A stretch of 45,117 nucleotides of DNA, from NCBI GenBank assembly GCA_019649035.1, contig BMAT01010352.1, positions 222,221 to 267,337 of the forward strand, written 5' to 3'. Under the pieces are notes generated by a model, which worked only from the letters and a program-made list of their open reading frames with translations, searched no databases and was not told the origin of the DNA. Position 1 is the first letter of the stretch. Every line of letters starts with the position of its first letter. This stretch comes from Elysia marginata (Eukaryota; Mollusca; Gastropoda; Plakobranchidae). Made by a program: the position numbers and the translations under genes. Below, piece by piece: positions 1 to 12,480 of the stretch.

Positions 1-1545
1 CTGGGGTCAGGCACCCTGTTATAAGCCGTCTGTCACATCGCCTCACCCTTCTGTACTTCACAGTCTAAGACTGCTCACATTCTCACATTATACACAGCTT
101 AGGAACGACTAAAAGCTCCACTTCACCCCCATGAGTGGTGTAACTGGTCGAGAGAAACCACATCCTGCCAGGGGCGGGTATCAGAGGAGACAGCTTGAGT
201 TAATATTTTTTTGAGTTTTTTTTTTCTGCCTTATTGGAAACAACTTAAGTCTGGTCAAGTTGTGTTCCCCTAATGTATCAGAAAAAAAATGTATTGACTT
301 CTTTTCTTCTTCTGTTTTATGTGAGGCAAGACCGTAAAAAGCCTTAGGCCTTTTGTTATATTAATTTTCTCTCCATGTTACGGACACATTTTTGTCTGAA
401 AGATAAAAAAAAACATTTGATACATAAAAGCAAAACTAAACCTGCAATTGTTTATTCAAGAAGATGCTCATTTTTTCCTCGTATGTTTTTCGAAACCTCA
501 AAATTGACTTAAACATTTCTTATACATTATATTCTGGAAAAATTTTCTAGGCATAGCTTCTTTTTTTATCGATTTCTTTGCGTACCACAATTTTAAACAA
601 AAGCATCCCAAAACATTCTGAATACATCCTGAAACTGCCCCGTTGACAGGTAAAATAATTTTATTGATTTTCGGCATCCGTTCATGCCTCAAGTTTGCAG
701 GTCGGGCCGTGTGTATTTCAGGCAGAGATGAGTCCCAAAACAGCTCTTGAGCAACGATGTTTTTTAATATTATACGATTCATGGCTTTTTAAAAATTCTT
801 CCTGATTAGCATTGCATTTGGGCACGTGTGCACTTGTCAAAGCGGTTAATTTTTTTTTGCTCGTTTGTTTTGTTGGTTTTTTGTTGGTTTTTTTTTTTTT
901 GGGGCCAATGTTAAAAATAATTAAGACGTGGATTACATTGCCGTCAAGTTTTTGGCAAGCTCAACATCTGAATATCCTGTATATTTTAGTAAGGAGTCAA
1001 AAAACCAAAAATAGAGTTTCTAAATCAAGTTTTATAATTTATATCGAGTGGTCAAATCTGTTTTGAAACATTGGGACGGAGGAATAAAAGGCGTCCAATA
1101 ATGCGAATTTGAAATTATGAGTTGCTTTAATGGCTAAAATTTCAGAGTATAATCACCAATGGGCTGTATATATAATTTTATAATAAATTAAGTTTCGTTT
1201 TTCTTTTATTCTATAAAATATAATCGAAGGAAACTACTTTCTCAGAAAAAAACTCAACGATTCGTCAAAATAGTGCAAAAAGCAGGTTTAAAATACTAAA
1301 ACCTCTCCACAATTTTGATTTTGAAAGAGAAGAATAAAACAGCGCCAGGGATCAAAGTCAAGGTCAATCTTATGTGACTCGCAACTTTCCTCAAACCAAT
1401 CCATCATTATTCTTTTCAACAGTGCACATAAGGGTAGAACCTTGTTTTAAAAAAATCAATATGAAGAGACAGAGTGACAGAAAGAGAGATACTTTTTATA
1501 GCATCTCCCAGGATACATTATTGCGCGATCAGGGTTAGAAAAATC
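1..1545. other. Upstream AT-rich DNA, no gene seen
   Basis: This stretch contains only short open frames, homopolymer T runs (for example near 888-900) and AT-rich sequence. No frame shows a recognisable domain or a coding-like codon pattern. The first 180 bases are somewhat more GC-rich, and GGTCAGGCACC near position 5 also occurs near 4178, so the left edge may hold the end of a dispersed repeat. That is only a hint. Confidence 0.5.
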
Positions 1546-1700
1546 CCCCCCAAATCTCCTCACACCTGAAACCCGAGACGGCTTTTTGGCGTGGACGTAA
1601 ATGAGCAGCCGGTGGAATCTCCGAGTGAAGCAGGCGAGGAGCATCGATCTCGGCCTAGCTGCTCACCCTCAGCCTTTCTCCGAGTTTTATAATTAGCGCC
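1546..1700. promoter_or_regulatory. CpG-rich islet, possible promoter or 5' exon
   Basis: About a dozen CpG dinucleotides fall within roughly 150 bases, against a background where CpG is scarce. No long open frame with a recognisable product crosses it. A TATAAATA box-like octamer lies at 1784-1791 on the + strand, and an ATTATAAAA-like motif lies on the - strand near 1687-1695. It could be a promoter, an untranslated first exon, or part of an unrecognised repeat. The sequence alone does not decide strand or function. Confidence 0.2.
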
Positions 1701-2660
1701 GGATCTTGTAACATTCGTGTGTGTGGGTGAGTGCATGCATTGAGTCTGAGCCTGTAACAAAAGGCTTCATGCGTTTACACCTGTATAAATAGTGCTATTC
1801 TTTACAGTTATGCTGCTCAGACGGGGTTGATATCCGTGCTCGTTCACGTAGGTCAATGTTACCCAGAAACTTAACGAAATTAAACCAGTATAACAAAAAA
1901 AACTACCCCTAAAGAGGACAACGCAACTGACAAAATCAGTTTTTCTTTTTTTTTGTTCTTTTTTTTTAACCGACAGATCTGATTGTGTCTAAAAAGAGCG
2001 TTCTGTCTGCACATCCTTAAAATATAAAACTAGCGTAAGTAAGCAACATAATAAAATTCACATTAGGGCAGAAATACGAACTGTTACATTGTATGGGCAT
2101 TGCCAAGGACTGACCTGCGTAGTTCAGAAATGAATTTCAAATAAAGAATATTTTTTATCTTCTTAACAGTCTACTTGAACTAGCCACAAATAACACGCAG
2201 CATATCAATGGAGTTATCCTGATACCTAGTTCTGTTTCAAAGCGATCTAAACTTTTTTTAGGATACGCAGCAAAAGATTTTTTTCCTACATTTTGATTTT
2301 TTTTCCACGTGGCTTTCCTATCTACAAACCCCTCGGCTGTTTAATAGCGATGTTAGTAACATCCTGTGGCATTTACAATACATATTGGAAAATTTAATTG
2401 TTCAACATAATCTTCGAGTTATCGATTACAATTACGTAATAACTTTATTGCTATCTAAAGCGACTTGCGACGGGATTTGTAGAATCATCATAAAACATGT
2501 GTTTGTGAAGAAGAGCAGTTTTAGGGGAAACAAAAATTGGAAAGTTAGTTATAATCATGGCCATGTATTATAAAATACCTGCTAAGTTGAAGTGAACATT
2601 TTGCGTTAGAATAAGACATTTTGCGCAGCTGAACACTCCAGTCAGGCCATATCAAAGAGT

Positions 2661-2664
2661 GTTC

Positions 2665-2736
<72 letters not shown>

Positions 2737-2812
2737 CTATCTCTATCTCTATCTCAATCTGTCTCTCTTTCTCTCTCTTTCTCTCCCTCTCTCTCTGTTT
2801 ATCTATTTATAT
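2661..2812. repeat. Compound (CT)n / (ATCT)n microsatellite
   Basis: A pure CT run of about 45 bases passes into ATCT tetranucleotides, then CTCTAT hexamers and degenerate CTCTTT units. It is simple sequence with no coding potential. Confidence 0.95.
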
Positions 2813-4230
2813 ATGTCTACCAACCTATCTATTTCTGTCGAAGTAATGTCTGTACGTGTATGTGTATGTCTATATTTTTCATTTACAATATTTATCGAAA
2901 TCTTTTGTTTGTAAACTCCTTCGTTCTCTTGATTTTATGCATAATCTCAAGTCTTTCTTCACGTTTCGCAATCACTATCCTGCCCCCACGCACGTCGTTT
3001 CCATCTTTTTTTTTTCAATTTTTTTTAAACTTAGCCATTAGCTTCCTCTTTTTTATTTATTGCATCTTAACCAACTTTCAAGGAAACGGCTGCCCCCTCC
3101 CTCTTCGCGGGAGAAACGTAGGCTTACTGAGTGGATCTTGTCTCCCTGCGCGGGATTATTTTGCAATTTTTCTTATCGCTCATCACCTCTTAACATTGCC
3201 TTACAGAATTATAAGCTTTGTATGCCCATCCTATCATAACTAATATGAACATTTGCTTGTTATAATTAACATGGATCGATGGTGCTGCGAAATATTTACG
3301 TTAAAAATGCTCATATATTAAAAAGTAACAAAATTCGTAAAAATGAAAAAACTGGACTAAACATTTATGGGCATGCTTATGTCTTTAGTGGCGAATAATC
3401 GATTTCTTTTTTATTTATAATGCTGTTTATGCATACTATTTACTTTTAAATGTTATGTTTGCCGCATTTTGTATAAAATCATAATAAACTTTGTTTAAAG
3501 TTAAACTTTTGTATGTTTCTGCAATCAGGGAAAAAACTATATAACAATGAATCAGAAGCGTTACTTAAGCACAGCTGTATTTTTTAATAATCTTCTTGTC
3601 TGCCTTTCTGTCTTTTCCATGCCTGGTCTTACAATTTCATTATACTTAATGAGGATTAATTCTTTAATATACAAAGAGACGTTTAAAAAGTTGAAATGAA
3701 CAAAAAACCAGTTCTGCTAATTAATAGAATTAGAAGATAATGGGCAAAGAGGCAAAATAATTCTTGAAACTTCAGTAAAGGAAAAAAACTTAGAGTAAGA
3801 TGCGAGGCTGCGAAGCTCTTTAAAGCCAGTAGATATCATATGAAATGACAAATTTGTATAGATTGGAAAGTTAGTCGCGTTTCGATGGCTTAACATTCAG
3901 TGATGCTGCAATGTTCTGAGAATGATTGATAATGAATCGGGCTTTACCCATGTGCAAAGCAAAGGCCCGATACGAAGAGCTAAGTCCATGTGTAAAGTCT
4001 AAAACCCAAAAAAAAATAAGTGCTTTATGTAACTGCGGTATACGATTTCCTGCTAAAATGCTCTTAGCGATGGCTTGTCTCCTAGCTCAAATCAGTTTAC
4101 CACCTGAACTCACAGAGGAGCAGCAGTCAAATCAGAAATTTTTTTTGCCTAATGAGAAGATCTTCTACTGCCTATGGTCAGGCACCGGTACTTTTTAACA
4201 TGTATGAGAGAAAGTTATTGTATTGAGCTC
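2813..4230. other. AT-rich DNA, no gene seen
   Basis: Small open frames occur here, including one of 90 codons at 3926-4198, but none has a recognisable motif, convincing splice borders or coding-like codon use. I regard them as chance. Confidence 0.5.
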
Positions 4231-4305
4231 CTGTGTAGAGCCAAACATCTCGAACCCAGGACGACGTGATTAAAAAGTCGTGTGTCCACCGCCTGGTACC
4301 TCAAT
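4231..4305 (-). repeat. tRNA-Lys-like SINE head, degenerate
   Basis: Read on the - strand, this carries a B-box-like GGGTTCGAG. Upstream of it is an anticodon-arm-like segment with a T-rich loop (CTTTTTAATC) between ACGAC and GTCGT, resembling tRNA-Lys(TTT). The acceptor arm does not close, so it is not a working tRNA gene. It is best read as the tRNA-derived head of a decayed SINE; the body, to the left, was not identified. Confidence 0.45.
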
Positions 4306-4790
4306 CTTAAGTCTGCTGCAGACCTAAGAGTTGGTTTGTTTTTTTTACCACAGCTAGACCTAAGCCTTTTTTATGCGTTGGCCAGTCTCACAATTTGTGC
4401 AAACGCACCGTACTGGCATGCATAAAGCTCCTTTAACATTAAATACATTGACAGAGTGGCTGTGCCCTAGTTTGTTATTAATTTACAGCGCTGTAAAGAC
4501 CCCGTGTCATTGTTTCTGGTGTTACGTGAAGGATTAGGGTTAGCCCAATATGAAACGAGAACACGTGGTCAGTCTATCCTAGGCCATTGTTACCATGATA
4601 TGGAACTAATCCTATGGGTGTGTAACCTATAAACATAATGCTACTCGCTTTTTTGGCTCTCCTCGTACTCCCCTCCTAGACGTAACCCCTTGTTTTTACA
4701 GCTGCCTCGGAAGTCAATAGAACCGGCGGGAGTTGCGTGATAGAAACACTGGGGGTGTTTCTGACAATTCTGTCCAATGTTGATGGTCTG

Positions 4791-4796
4791 TTGTTG

Positions 4797-4843
<47 letters not shown>

Positions 4844-4870
4844 GGGTGATATTTTTTATTATTATCAATA

Positions 4871-4902
<32 letters not shown>

Positions 4903-4903
4903 T
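4791..4903. repeat. (TTA)n microsatellites
   Basis: Two TTA/ATT arrays, about 4798-4843 and 4872-4902, are separated by a short AT-rich spacer. They create poly-Leu, poly-Tyr and poly-Ile open frames that are artefacts of the repeat. Confidence 0.95.
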
Positions 4904-4989
4904 GCAACATTATAATTAGAAGTATAATTATTACCATTATTCTCTACGTTACTATAAGGAGAACATTTTTAAGGACAAAGTAAGAACCA

Positions 4990-7900
4990 GCAAGACTGGT
5001 TTTCGGGTGTTTTCGGGAAAGGCGCTAGTAGATAGACATAAAAAGCAGATAAAAGAGTGTAGCGAGACTGGGCGTGAGAGAAAGAGCAGGAGAGAAAATG
5101 TCTAGAAAGAAGTGTGAATTACTTGGTTAAAAGACTCAGGTTGAAGTCTGAAAGACTCATTCGCTCAACATATTAGGGTAATTAAGATAAAGGCTTCACG
5201 GATAGGCCTATCCAATGTAAAAAAAAGAGAATGTCTCTTGCAGCACTCTCCATTCATTGGAATTCTACTTCTTAAAACCCTCATAATGGTACCTTTCAGA
5301 ACAATATTGGCTTTCTTAAGAGGAGTTTAACATCACCCCTACCCTTTCACACATACACACTCACAAAGAAAGCAAAGAAAGAGGGGGAAAATCAAGGATA
5401 TTTCATGCATTTCGGAGTTGGAAGTTCGATCGAATGTCACGTCACTCAATGATAGTATCAATATTGGCATTCTTCACACACACACACGAAAAAAAACAGG
5501 AATGGTCTATGTGAAAAAAACGAATTCTATGTTAGTTGGAGCATTCTGGGAGACGAGATTTGGAATGTGACCAGCCTAGCTGTCGACAAGCGGCTTGATC
5601 ATGTGATAAAGTGAGCCTCGAGAGGTCATGTGCTGACACCATCAGACTGAAGGCTTGACTTGGAGATGACTTTAAAACACAGCCTCTCACTGGCTCACCC
5701 TTGTCTTTGTCTTAATAAGAAAACTGGGTTTGCCACCGTCACTTAAACTGATATAATGCTGAGTATAATAGTTATCAATCTTTTCGGTTCAGTTTTGACC
5801 GCTCTACTCAGTAAATGTTAGTTTGCGATGAACCTAAGTCCGTGAAGTCAAGCACAAAAAAATTAATGTTTTCTTCATTACGTTTTACGGCATCTAGACA
5901 CTGCTTGTGTATGTGCGGTACAAAGAAAAGTTCAAGTAATTTTAGTAATATATTACCGTACTGCAATTTTTTTTTTTTAGAATTGATTTAGTTCCTGTTT
6001 GAAGATGAAAAAATCGTCTTTCGTTGAATCTTTGTTATAACCTTTCATCGTTATTTCGAGAAAAAAAATCCGAGGATATGGGTACTTTAAATACTTTTTT
6101 TCTGTTTTCTAGGAAGGGGCCTGGTTATTGATCTTTTTTACTTTTTTAAAATTTTTTGAAGGGGAAAGGGGGGGAGGGGCACGTATACTAGTTCTGAATA
6201 GAGGTGGTTTTCAATAAACCTACATGTTTTATAAAAGATGTCAATTAAGTTAGCTATCGCAACGTTTTACTGTAGTGGTATCAGCGCTTGTTTTAAATTT
6301 GTTTTTTTTTTTTTACTTGGAGGTATATAAAAAGCATGCCTATCATAAGATCAATGGTTTTGGGGGAAATTTCTCGTTAGCCACTTCTACTATTGACTGC
6401 TTCATAAGCTGTTATCATGTTTTTACCTTATAAAATTCTGTACTACGAATTAGAACATTCTGTTCTATGTTCTTAGAATCCAATATCTGTGTACAAGTGA
6501 ACTTGTAGCGTATTATATCTTTCTATATGTAACATCACCATCGAGAATACTTTTTTTCGTGGATGTCTGGCCCTATGTACCAAAATCATTTAGCAATTTT
6601 TTATAGTATTATCAACATGGATTTTTTTTCTTTTATTTTTTGAAAAAGGTGACGACTTGGAGATGACTAATAGACGTCTTACTTTAGGTCACAGTTGATT
6701 TTTTTACAACTAGTTTTTTTTTTCTGGTTACTTCAATTGAATTTGAGTGTTATAAAAATATTTTATATATTTTAAGTGAAAAGGCAATTAGAGTCATTGT
6801 TAAATTTCTTACGACCACAGTGGTGGTTTTCAGTTGATCATTTACATTTTGATTAAGAAAAGGATTTATGTCTTGAACTAGATAGGAATGAAAGTATTGA
6901 AAAAAATATGAGATTTTGCTTTGCAGTGAAGTATATTGTTATTTCAATATCTCATTGCCCCTTTTTAAATAAAGGAAGATAATGGACGATTTGACAAAAG
7001 CTTGCGATAGCTTGCAACGGTCTATTCGTGCGGGCGTTCCTTTTACTTTGTTGGCCCCAAAGTTTTAGCCGTACTTGAAGTCGATAAATAATCATAGTTG
7101 TGTCTTCTTCTTATTTTAAATTAATGCCCTTTTTATGACTTCCAAATTAAAATAAAAAGTGCATCAAATTGTCATAACTTAATGAAAAGATAGTCATTAT
7201 TTTCTTTGTTTATGCATAAATGTCTGAAAGATTTAAAATAAGAAAGAAACTTCATTTTAAAACTAAATGTTCAACTTTTGAATTAAGACTTCCTTTATCC
7301 CACTTTTAAATGGTTTGAAGTCGGAAATTTAGTTTTCTAAATCTTTGTAATTTTAGAGGTTTTGGTGTACTTCCTTTCGATTGTGAAGTAATATCATTAG
7401 CTGAACTGCCTAGAAACCGTATTATATATAATTGTACAATTATAAAAACCTTTTTATTTTAAAATATTTTGGCACTTGAAATTTCCGAATTGTATAAGAG
7501 ACCGATTCGTAACTGTTTTTTTTTTCACCTTATCAACATGCGCATGTGCCATGGGATAGAACAGTTGTACAGCTGTTGTTGAAACGAGTCACACAAAACT
7601 CCACTCAGACAAAAGGTGGAACAAAATATTCTCTTCAGTTAAGCTTTTCCTTGACCAAATTTTATCGCGGGTTTTTTTGTATGTTTTTTCTGGTGTTGTT
7701 GTTGCTAAATTCTGATCTTTTCCGTCAACACGATAGAAAAATACATGTCTTTATAAAAAAAAATATTGGGCCATTTGTTCTTTGTCCACGCCCTGTCGGC
7801 GCTCCGCATGCAAATTGTAGAAGGGGCTTTTTTCTTGTTTGTTTCGCTTGTGTTTGCTGTTTTGCTTTGTTTTAAAATCCCTTTGTGATAGATGTCCGTG

Positions 7901-8010
7901 TCGTCCCTGTCTACCCCTATTAAAGCTGAAGAATGGGGAAACTTTGGTAGACATAACGATTCCTTGGCATCTAGCATTCCGTGTTATCGGCCGTTATAAA
8001 ATTGTCTGAA
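4990..8010. other. AT-rich DNA, no gene seen
   Basis: Nothing recognisable is encoded here. A 40-codon open stretch at about 5495-5614, ending near a GTGAGC donor-like site, has no recognisable similarity. A G-run cluster at 6161-6179 is listed separately. The remainder is AT-rich with T and A homopolymers. Confidence 0.5.
6161..6179 (+). other. G-quadruplex-type motif
   Basis: Consecutive G tracts (GGGG, then AAA, then seven Gs, A, GGGG) give four G3+ tracts separated by 1-3 base loops, matching the standard quadruplex pattern. It stands out in very AT-rich surroundings. No function is implied by the sequence alone. Confidence 0.4.
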
Positions 8011-8030
8011 TAATAGTAATAATGATCATG

Positions 8031-8093
<63 letters not shown>

Positions 8094-8128
8094 ATAATAA
8101 TAATCATAATATTAAAAGTAATAATTAA
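8011..8128. repeat. (AAT)n microsatellite
   Basis: An imperfect ATA/ATG-type trinucleotide array about 115 bases long, with interruptions such as GATCATGAT. Confidence 0.95.
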
Positions 8129-8269
8129 AAAAATAACGGCAATTACTTGAGCGCCTGTGCAAACAGGAGCTTTCTTTTTAGATGATACAACTGTATCTTT
8201 CTACACATATCTAACTATCTATCATCCTATCTGTTTGTCTTTTTATCAAGCATCACTATACCTCTGCTA

Positions 8270-9240
8270 TGTCACAAAGTAGAATTCTACTCATATCCGT
8301 TTTAGGCCCGATCTTGTTTACTTTGTTCCTGCGGTCCTTTTCAGATTTTTTTTACTATGCGTGTCTTCAATTTTCGTTTATTCGCCGATCATACCCTAAT
8401 TTATAAAGCTGTTAAAGTCGATGGTGTACATAGTGCCATTATTTCTTGGATGCATCTATGAGTGAAGATTCAGATTGAATTGCTGCAAGTAAAAAAAATA
8501 CATGGAGGCAAGCCGAAATTAAAAACATACTTGGTAACATCAATTTTTCATGTGTAAAACAGAACAATCAAGTCGTAACTGTTAGCAATACTGTGAGAAC
8601 TTTTGCAGTATTTATTAATTTACTCAAAGTATTAACATGGACTAGCAGTTGTTCCGGCTCAGAAAAAAAAAACCAACTGGTATTGCGAGCTGCAAAAGAT
8701 TTCTCTTTCACAGCTATACCTTGCTGATGTTGTAACCAAATAAGCCAGCCTTTGGTTTCTTGCTGTTCTTTTTTTCTTTTTTTCCAGGGCGGGTTATTGC
8801 AATTCCTCGCTGGTTGGTGTCCCTGAAAATAAAACCAAGATAATTCAGTAACTTAAAACCACGCTGACATGCCATTTACTAAAACAAGCAAACAAGTAAT
8901 TATCACATTAGCCCAATAAATCTATACACTGGCTTCCAATTAAAACTATAAGTATTATAATATATGAGATTGCAACCATGGTTTATCAGTGCCTGCATAA
9001 TCCATGTTTCCCAAAGTCTATAGGAGACACTTGCTAAGTGTCATCAAGACCTTTGATGTCCGCAAACAAAACCATTTTCTTCACTTCGCTTTCAAAGCTT
9101 CAAACTGTTTGAAAACGCTTTTTAGGCGTACGGTTACGGTGATCCGGAATAAACTTTCTGAAGACTTTAAAAAAAACACAAGTTCACTTTTATCTTTTAA
9201 GAAAGAGCTAAAGACTTTCTGATTTTTGGATACCGAATTG
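8270..9240 (+). mobile_element. Decayed LINE 3' end (reverse transcriptase remnant)
   Basis: Pieces of a non-LTR retrotransposon reverse transcriptase can be read in order on the + strand in shifting frames. SVLGPILFTLFL at about 8296 matches the palm-domain SVLGP motif. FADHTLIYKA at about 8380 corresponds to the catalytic FADD box with the second Asp replaced by His. A thumb-like part lies at about 8500-8670, then CNSLLAGVPENK near 8800, HWLPI near 8930, and VIRNKLSEDFKKN with LLSFKKELKTF just before a stop at 9220. The order and the closing motifs fit the CR1/L2-like group; the exact clade is not certain. It is 5'-truncated, frameshifted and missing a key catalytic residue, so it is inactive. 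Confidence 0.75.
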
Positions 9241-9929
9241 CAATCCTGTTTCTTGGGGGTGATTATACTTTTGCCTTATGTATCGGGGTATGTTAAACTC
9301 TTCTAAACCTACAAATTTTGACCTATGATAATAATTTATTTTTATTTGGTGTACTTGCATACTGACATTATACATATTCCATCTCTGTATACTTGGCTAC
9401 GTGCATTTTTACATATTAAAGCTTTTAAAACGACCACGTTATTATGTAACTAAAAAATTGAAAACCTAACTTTTTTCAAAGAAGATAATTTAATCCTGTT
9501 TTTGGTGGCTGTGGCGAGTAATTTTTTACTTTTAGAAAAGGCAGCTATATAAATGAATAAAAATTAAAAAATTGTTATCTATCTATCCTTGTATAAATAC
9601 ATATTATAATATATGTTTTAGGGGAAAAACAAAGAATTTGTAGCCTTCTAATTCAGGAGCGTAACGATTGTCATAGTTACCTACATTTTATACATTGGTA
9701 TGGATTTTAAGTTTCGGGCGGCTCTGCCCTCATCAGATGTCTGGCTACCTTTGTGTTTGTCTGTCTGCCGGTGCGTGTCTCTTAGCTCTCTGCTCTCTTC
9801 AATCTTTCTATATACTATCCATCTATCTCTTTATCTATACCTATCCATCTCGTGGCATAATCGATATTTATACTCCTTTAATTCATATATAACCCCATTG
9901 AAACGTTGAAGCTGGAGTTGCGATGGTAA

Positions 9930-10230
9930 TTCCCCTTTTCCGAGTTGCGCTTCTGTTATCTCTAAAGCAGGTCTCTTACTTCCTTGCAGTTTTCCTGTGT
10001 AGCGATAACACGGCAGTAGACCACTCCAGATGCGGCTGCCTTTGAGAGAAAGTATGGTTTTTTTTCCCTGCAGTTGCAGAGTTTATTGGCTCTGTTTTTA
10101 CGGTCATCTTTGATCCTGTTGAGGGACGCCCCGTTGTGGCTGTCGATGATTTGTTTAGGGGCGTAGTTGAAGGAACCCGACCATACATACTCGATAAAAA
10201 AGAATTATGCAATCTTTGTCGTGCCGAAAA
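9930..10230 (-). mobile_element. Fossil Penelope-like retroelement fragment
   Basis: On the - strand, one frame shows marked codon bias (many codons ending in C) and recognisable features: KQIIDSHN, then LCNCREKK, then GVVYCRVIATQENCKE. This order matches the segment of Penelope-like element proteins between the reverse transcriptase and the GIY-YIG endonuclease, where a CNCR cysteine motif precedes a VVY strand. Only this small part is present and the element is broken, so it is a fossil. Its complement on the + strand looks deceptively like an internal exon. Family assignment is from remembered motifs, and the ends are approximate. Confidence 0.6.
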
Positions 10231-10449
10231 AACATACAACTCTCAAACAAAACAAACCCTGAACAAAAGGTGAGAAACTTTACCATGATAATACCGGTAT
10301 ATGCATCGGAGGAAACACCCTCTTGAAAACATAAAAATCGATTTTGAAACGAAGTAAAGTAAGTAAAAGATTTGCCTAAAGAGTTTGCAAAAGCACACGA
10401 AACTTTTATGTAGCCAGAAATGCAAACACGTAGGTCCAAAAACTATTTT

Positions 10450-11361
10450 ATAAATAGTTTTTTACTACTCTTAATAATATATTGAATTCCATGTGTCTAT
10501 TCATCTCTCAGATTTAATTTTTTAAGCTGTAACACATAAACAAAAATTGACATTAACTAAAGAAAAAAGAACAGAATGGACCCTGCCCCTATAACTCCGC
10601 GCGTTTCTAACTTATCTTTAAGGGTGGCATAAATATTTATCAATAACCCAAATCGACGAAACGAGTTGACAACTTATGTACTTGGTAAGCTATACTATTT
10701 TGTCACCACCTGCTAAATACCTTGAAAGAAAATTATGAAAGCTTTATTTTGATCGCTATTGTGTCTCTTTTCCTTTTTTTTTGTATTTATTTCTGGCATG
10801 ACCTGTATGTTTCTTTCCCGCTATTTGCCCTCTCAACAATGTGACGGCTACAGGCTGGCAAGAGAAAATTATTTCCTACCACTCACTTGGAACCGTTGCT
10901 GCTGGTCTGGTGCATATGTTTCAAACACAACATATTAACTCCTCACTTCGTTGCAAGAGTTTTGACTTAGAAATAACTTTTTTATACATAAACATTTCTA
11001 TTTTTTTCTATTTATTTTTTAATCGCGGTATTGGAGGTTCGTACGTTCAACGAAAATAACGGTTGGGAAAATCTTAGGGACTCTTAAGGAGTCAAGAACT
11101 AATCGGAATGTCTTGATTAAACTTATTATTTGTTTCATTTTTGTTTTTTTTTTGGAAAGTATTATTAATTCTGGTCATGTGATCATAAAGAAAAAAAGGC
11201 CTACGCCCGAGGAAAATGTAAAAGTTTTCCATACTTGTTTGGGGTCAGCACACTAGAAGAGAGTAGAATAACTTGGGGACTCGATTTTTCAAACGTTGAA
11301 ACTTATCTAACGAAAATGAGATATTTATAGGTATATTTGAGTAAAATTATTCTCTGTCTTC

Positions 11362-11403
<42 letters not shown>

Positions 11404-12185
11404 TCTCCCACACACACTCTGTCTTTCGTAAAACTTGCTGGTTTTTAATTGTTTAAAATCAATGGTGAATTAAGATGGGCTTCTACCAATACCATACTTT
11501 ATTGAGGCCTTGTTTAATCTGTCTAAAACTTTTCTCATTTTTCAGGCAATCTTGAATAATAACTATTGCATATTAAGGTTTCACTGAAAATTACGGCGCA
11601 GATTTATGACAGAGAGTTCGCCCTCAACGTTGTGATGTTTTTTTTTATTTTAAAGCAGTTATAGTATGAAGGAACCGAGTTTCAATTTATTAAGAAAACG
11701 GTAACCATCATATCCCTAAAGTATCCTCTATGAAGTGGCACGTCTACTAAACGTTTAATTGTTTTTAGGTTAGATCCGCTGAACTCTCAAAGAAAAACAT
11801 TGATTTTGTTATCATTATGCTTACCCGTGGTGAGCAAAATTTAGAATGCTGGTTATTATGTCATTGTTTCACAATTTGTTTTCATTTATTGTTTTCAGAA
11901 TTTTTGCTCGGCATTTTTTTCTAACATGTTTGTTTCTCTTATCTGTCAATTTTTGTAACATTGCAGTTTAGCTCACGAGCCATTAGGAATCTTTTCAATC
12001 ATCGGTTGGAGAAGTTAACATATCCCTAAAGCTGGACTAGCGAAATTCACAAATTATCAACCTAGTGGACCGACTCTTCCATCCACCTCTCCTTTCCAAT
12101 CACGCAAACACACACATATATACAAAGACATAAAGAGACCTGTTGAACAATGGAAAGAAAGAGAAAGAGGAAGCCCACCCATCTC
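10450..12185. other. AT-rich DNA with a CT microsatellite, no gene seen
   Basis: No coding segment was recognised. A pure (TC)n run sits at about 11366-11400, followed by short CACA-rich sequence. The rest is AT-rich single-copy-looking DNA. Confidence 0.5.
11363..11402. repeat. (TC)n microsatellite
   Basis: About 36 bases of uninterrupted TC dinucleotides, ending in GTGTCTCC. Confidence 0.95.
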
Positions 12186-12189
12186 TCAG

Positions 12190-12480
12190 TCTTAGCTTTG
12201 GCCTCTTTGAATTGCTCTCGGTTCAGTGATCTCGATTTTGGCCTAGTCCAAGATGCTACTAGAGTCTAGTGTAACACAAAACCCACGGAGGCTCTCCTCG
12301 CTAACACGGCTTCATCGGAATCTTCGATCTTGTAAACTATCCTTGCTTGCTCGCTAGGGGGGAAAAGGGGGGAAACCAATTTTCAGCCTGAGCGAGGATC
12401 CGGTAGCCCTCGGCCAGCGGCTTCCACCGCTACATTCGATGAGGGATGGAGCTTCGCTGGGTCCCCCAAGCTTGTTACTA
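12190..12480. promoter_or_regulatory. CpG-rich islet, possible promoter or 5' exon
   Basis: Around 16 CpG dinucleotides occur in about 290 bases, with GC content clearly above the flanks. No frame is open long enough to suggest a protein exon. It lies about 8.4 kb upstream of the first recognised receptor exon on the same strand, so it is a candidate promoter or untranslated exon of that gene. An initiator-like TTCAGTG occurs near 12222. This is inference from base composition and position only. Confidence 0.2.

Noticed and set aside
5495-5614. 40-codon open stretch ending at a donor-like site
   Set aside because: No acceptor with a pyrimidine tract, no similarity and no codon bias; likely chance.
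10074-10269. Apparent 196-nt + strand internal exon with good splice borders
   Set aside because: The codon bias and motifs belong to the opposite strand, where a Penelope-like fragment reads through; the + strand openness is its mirror image.
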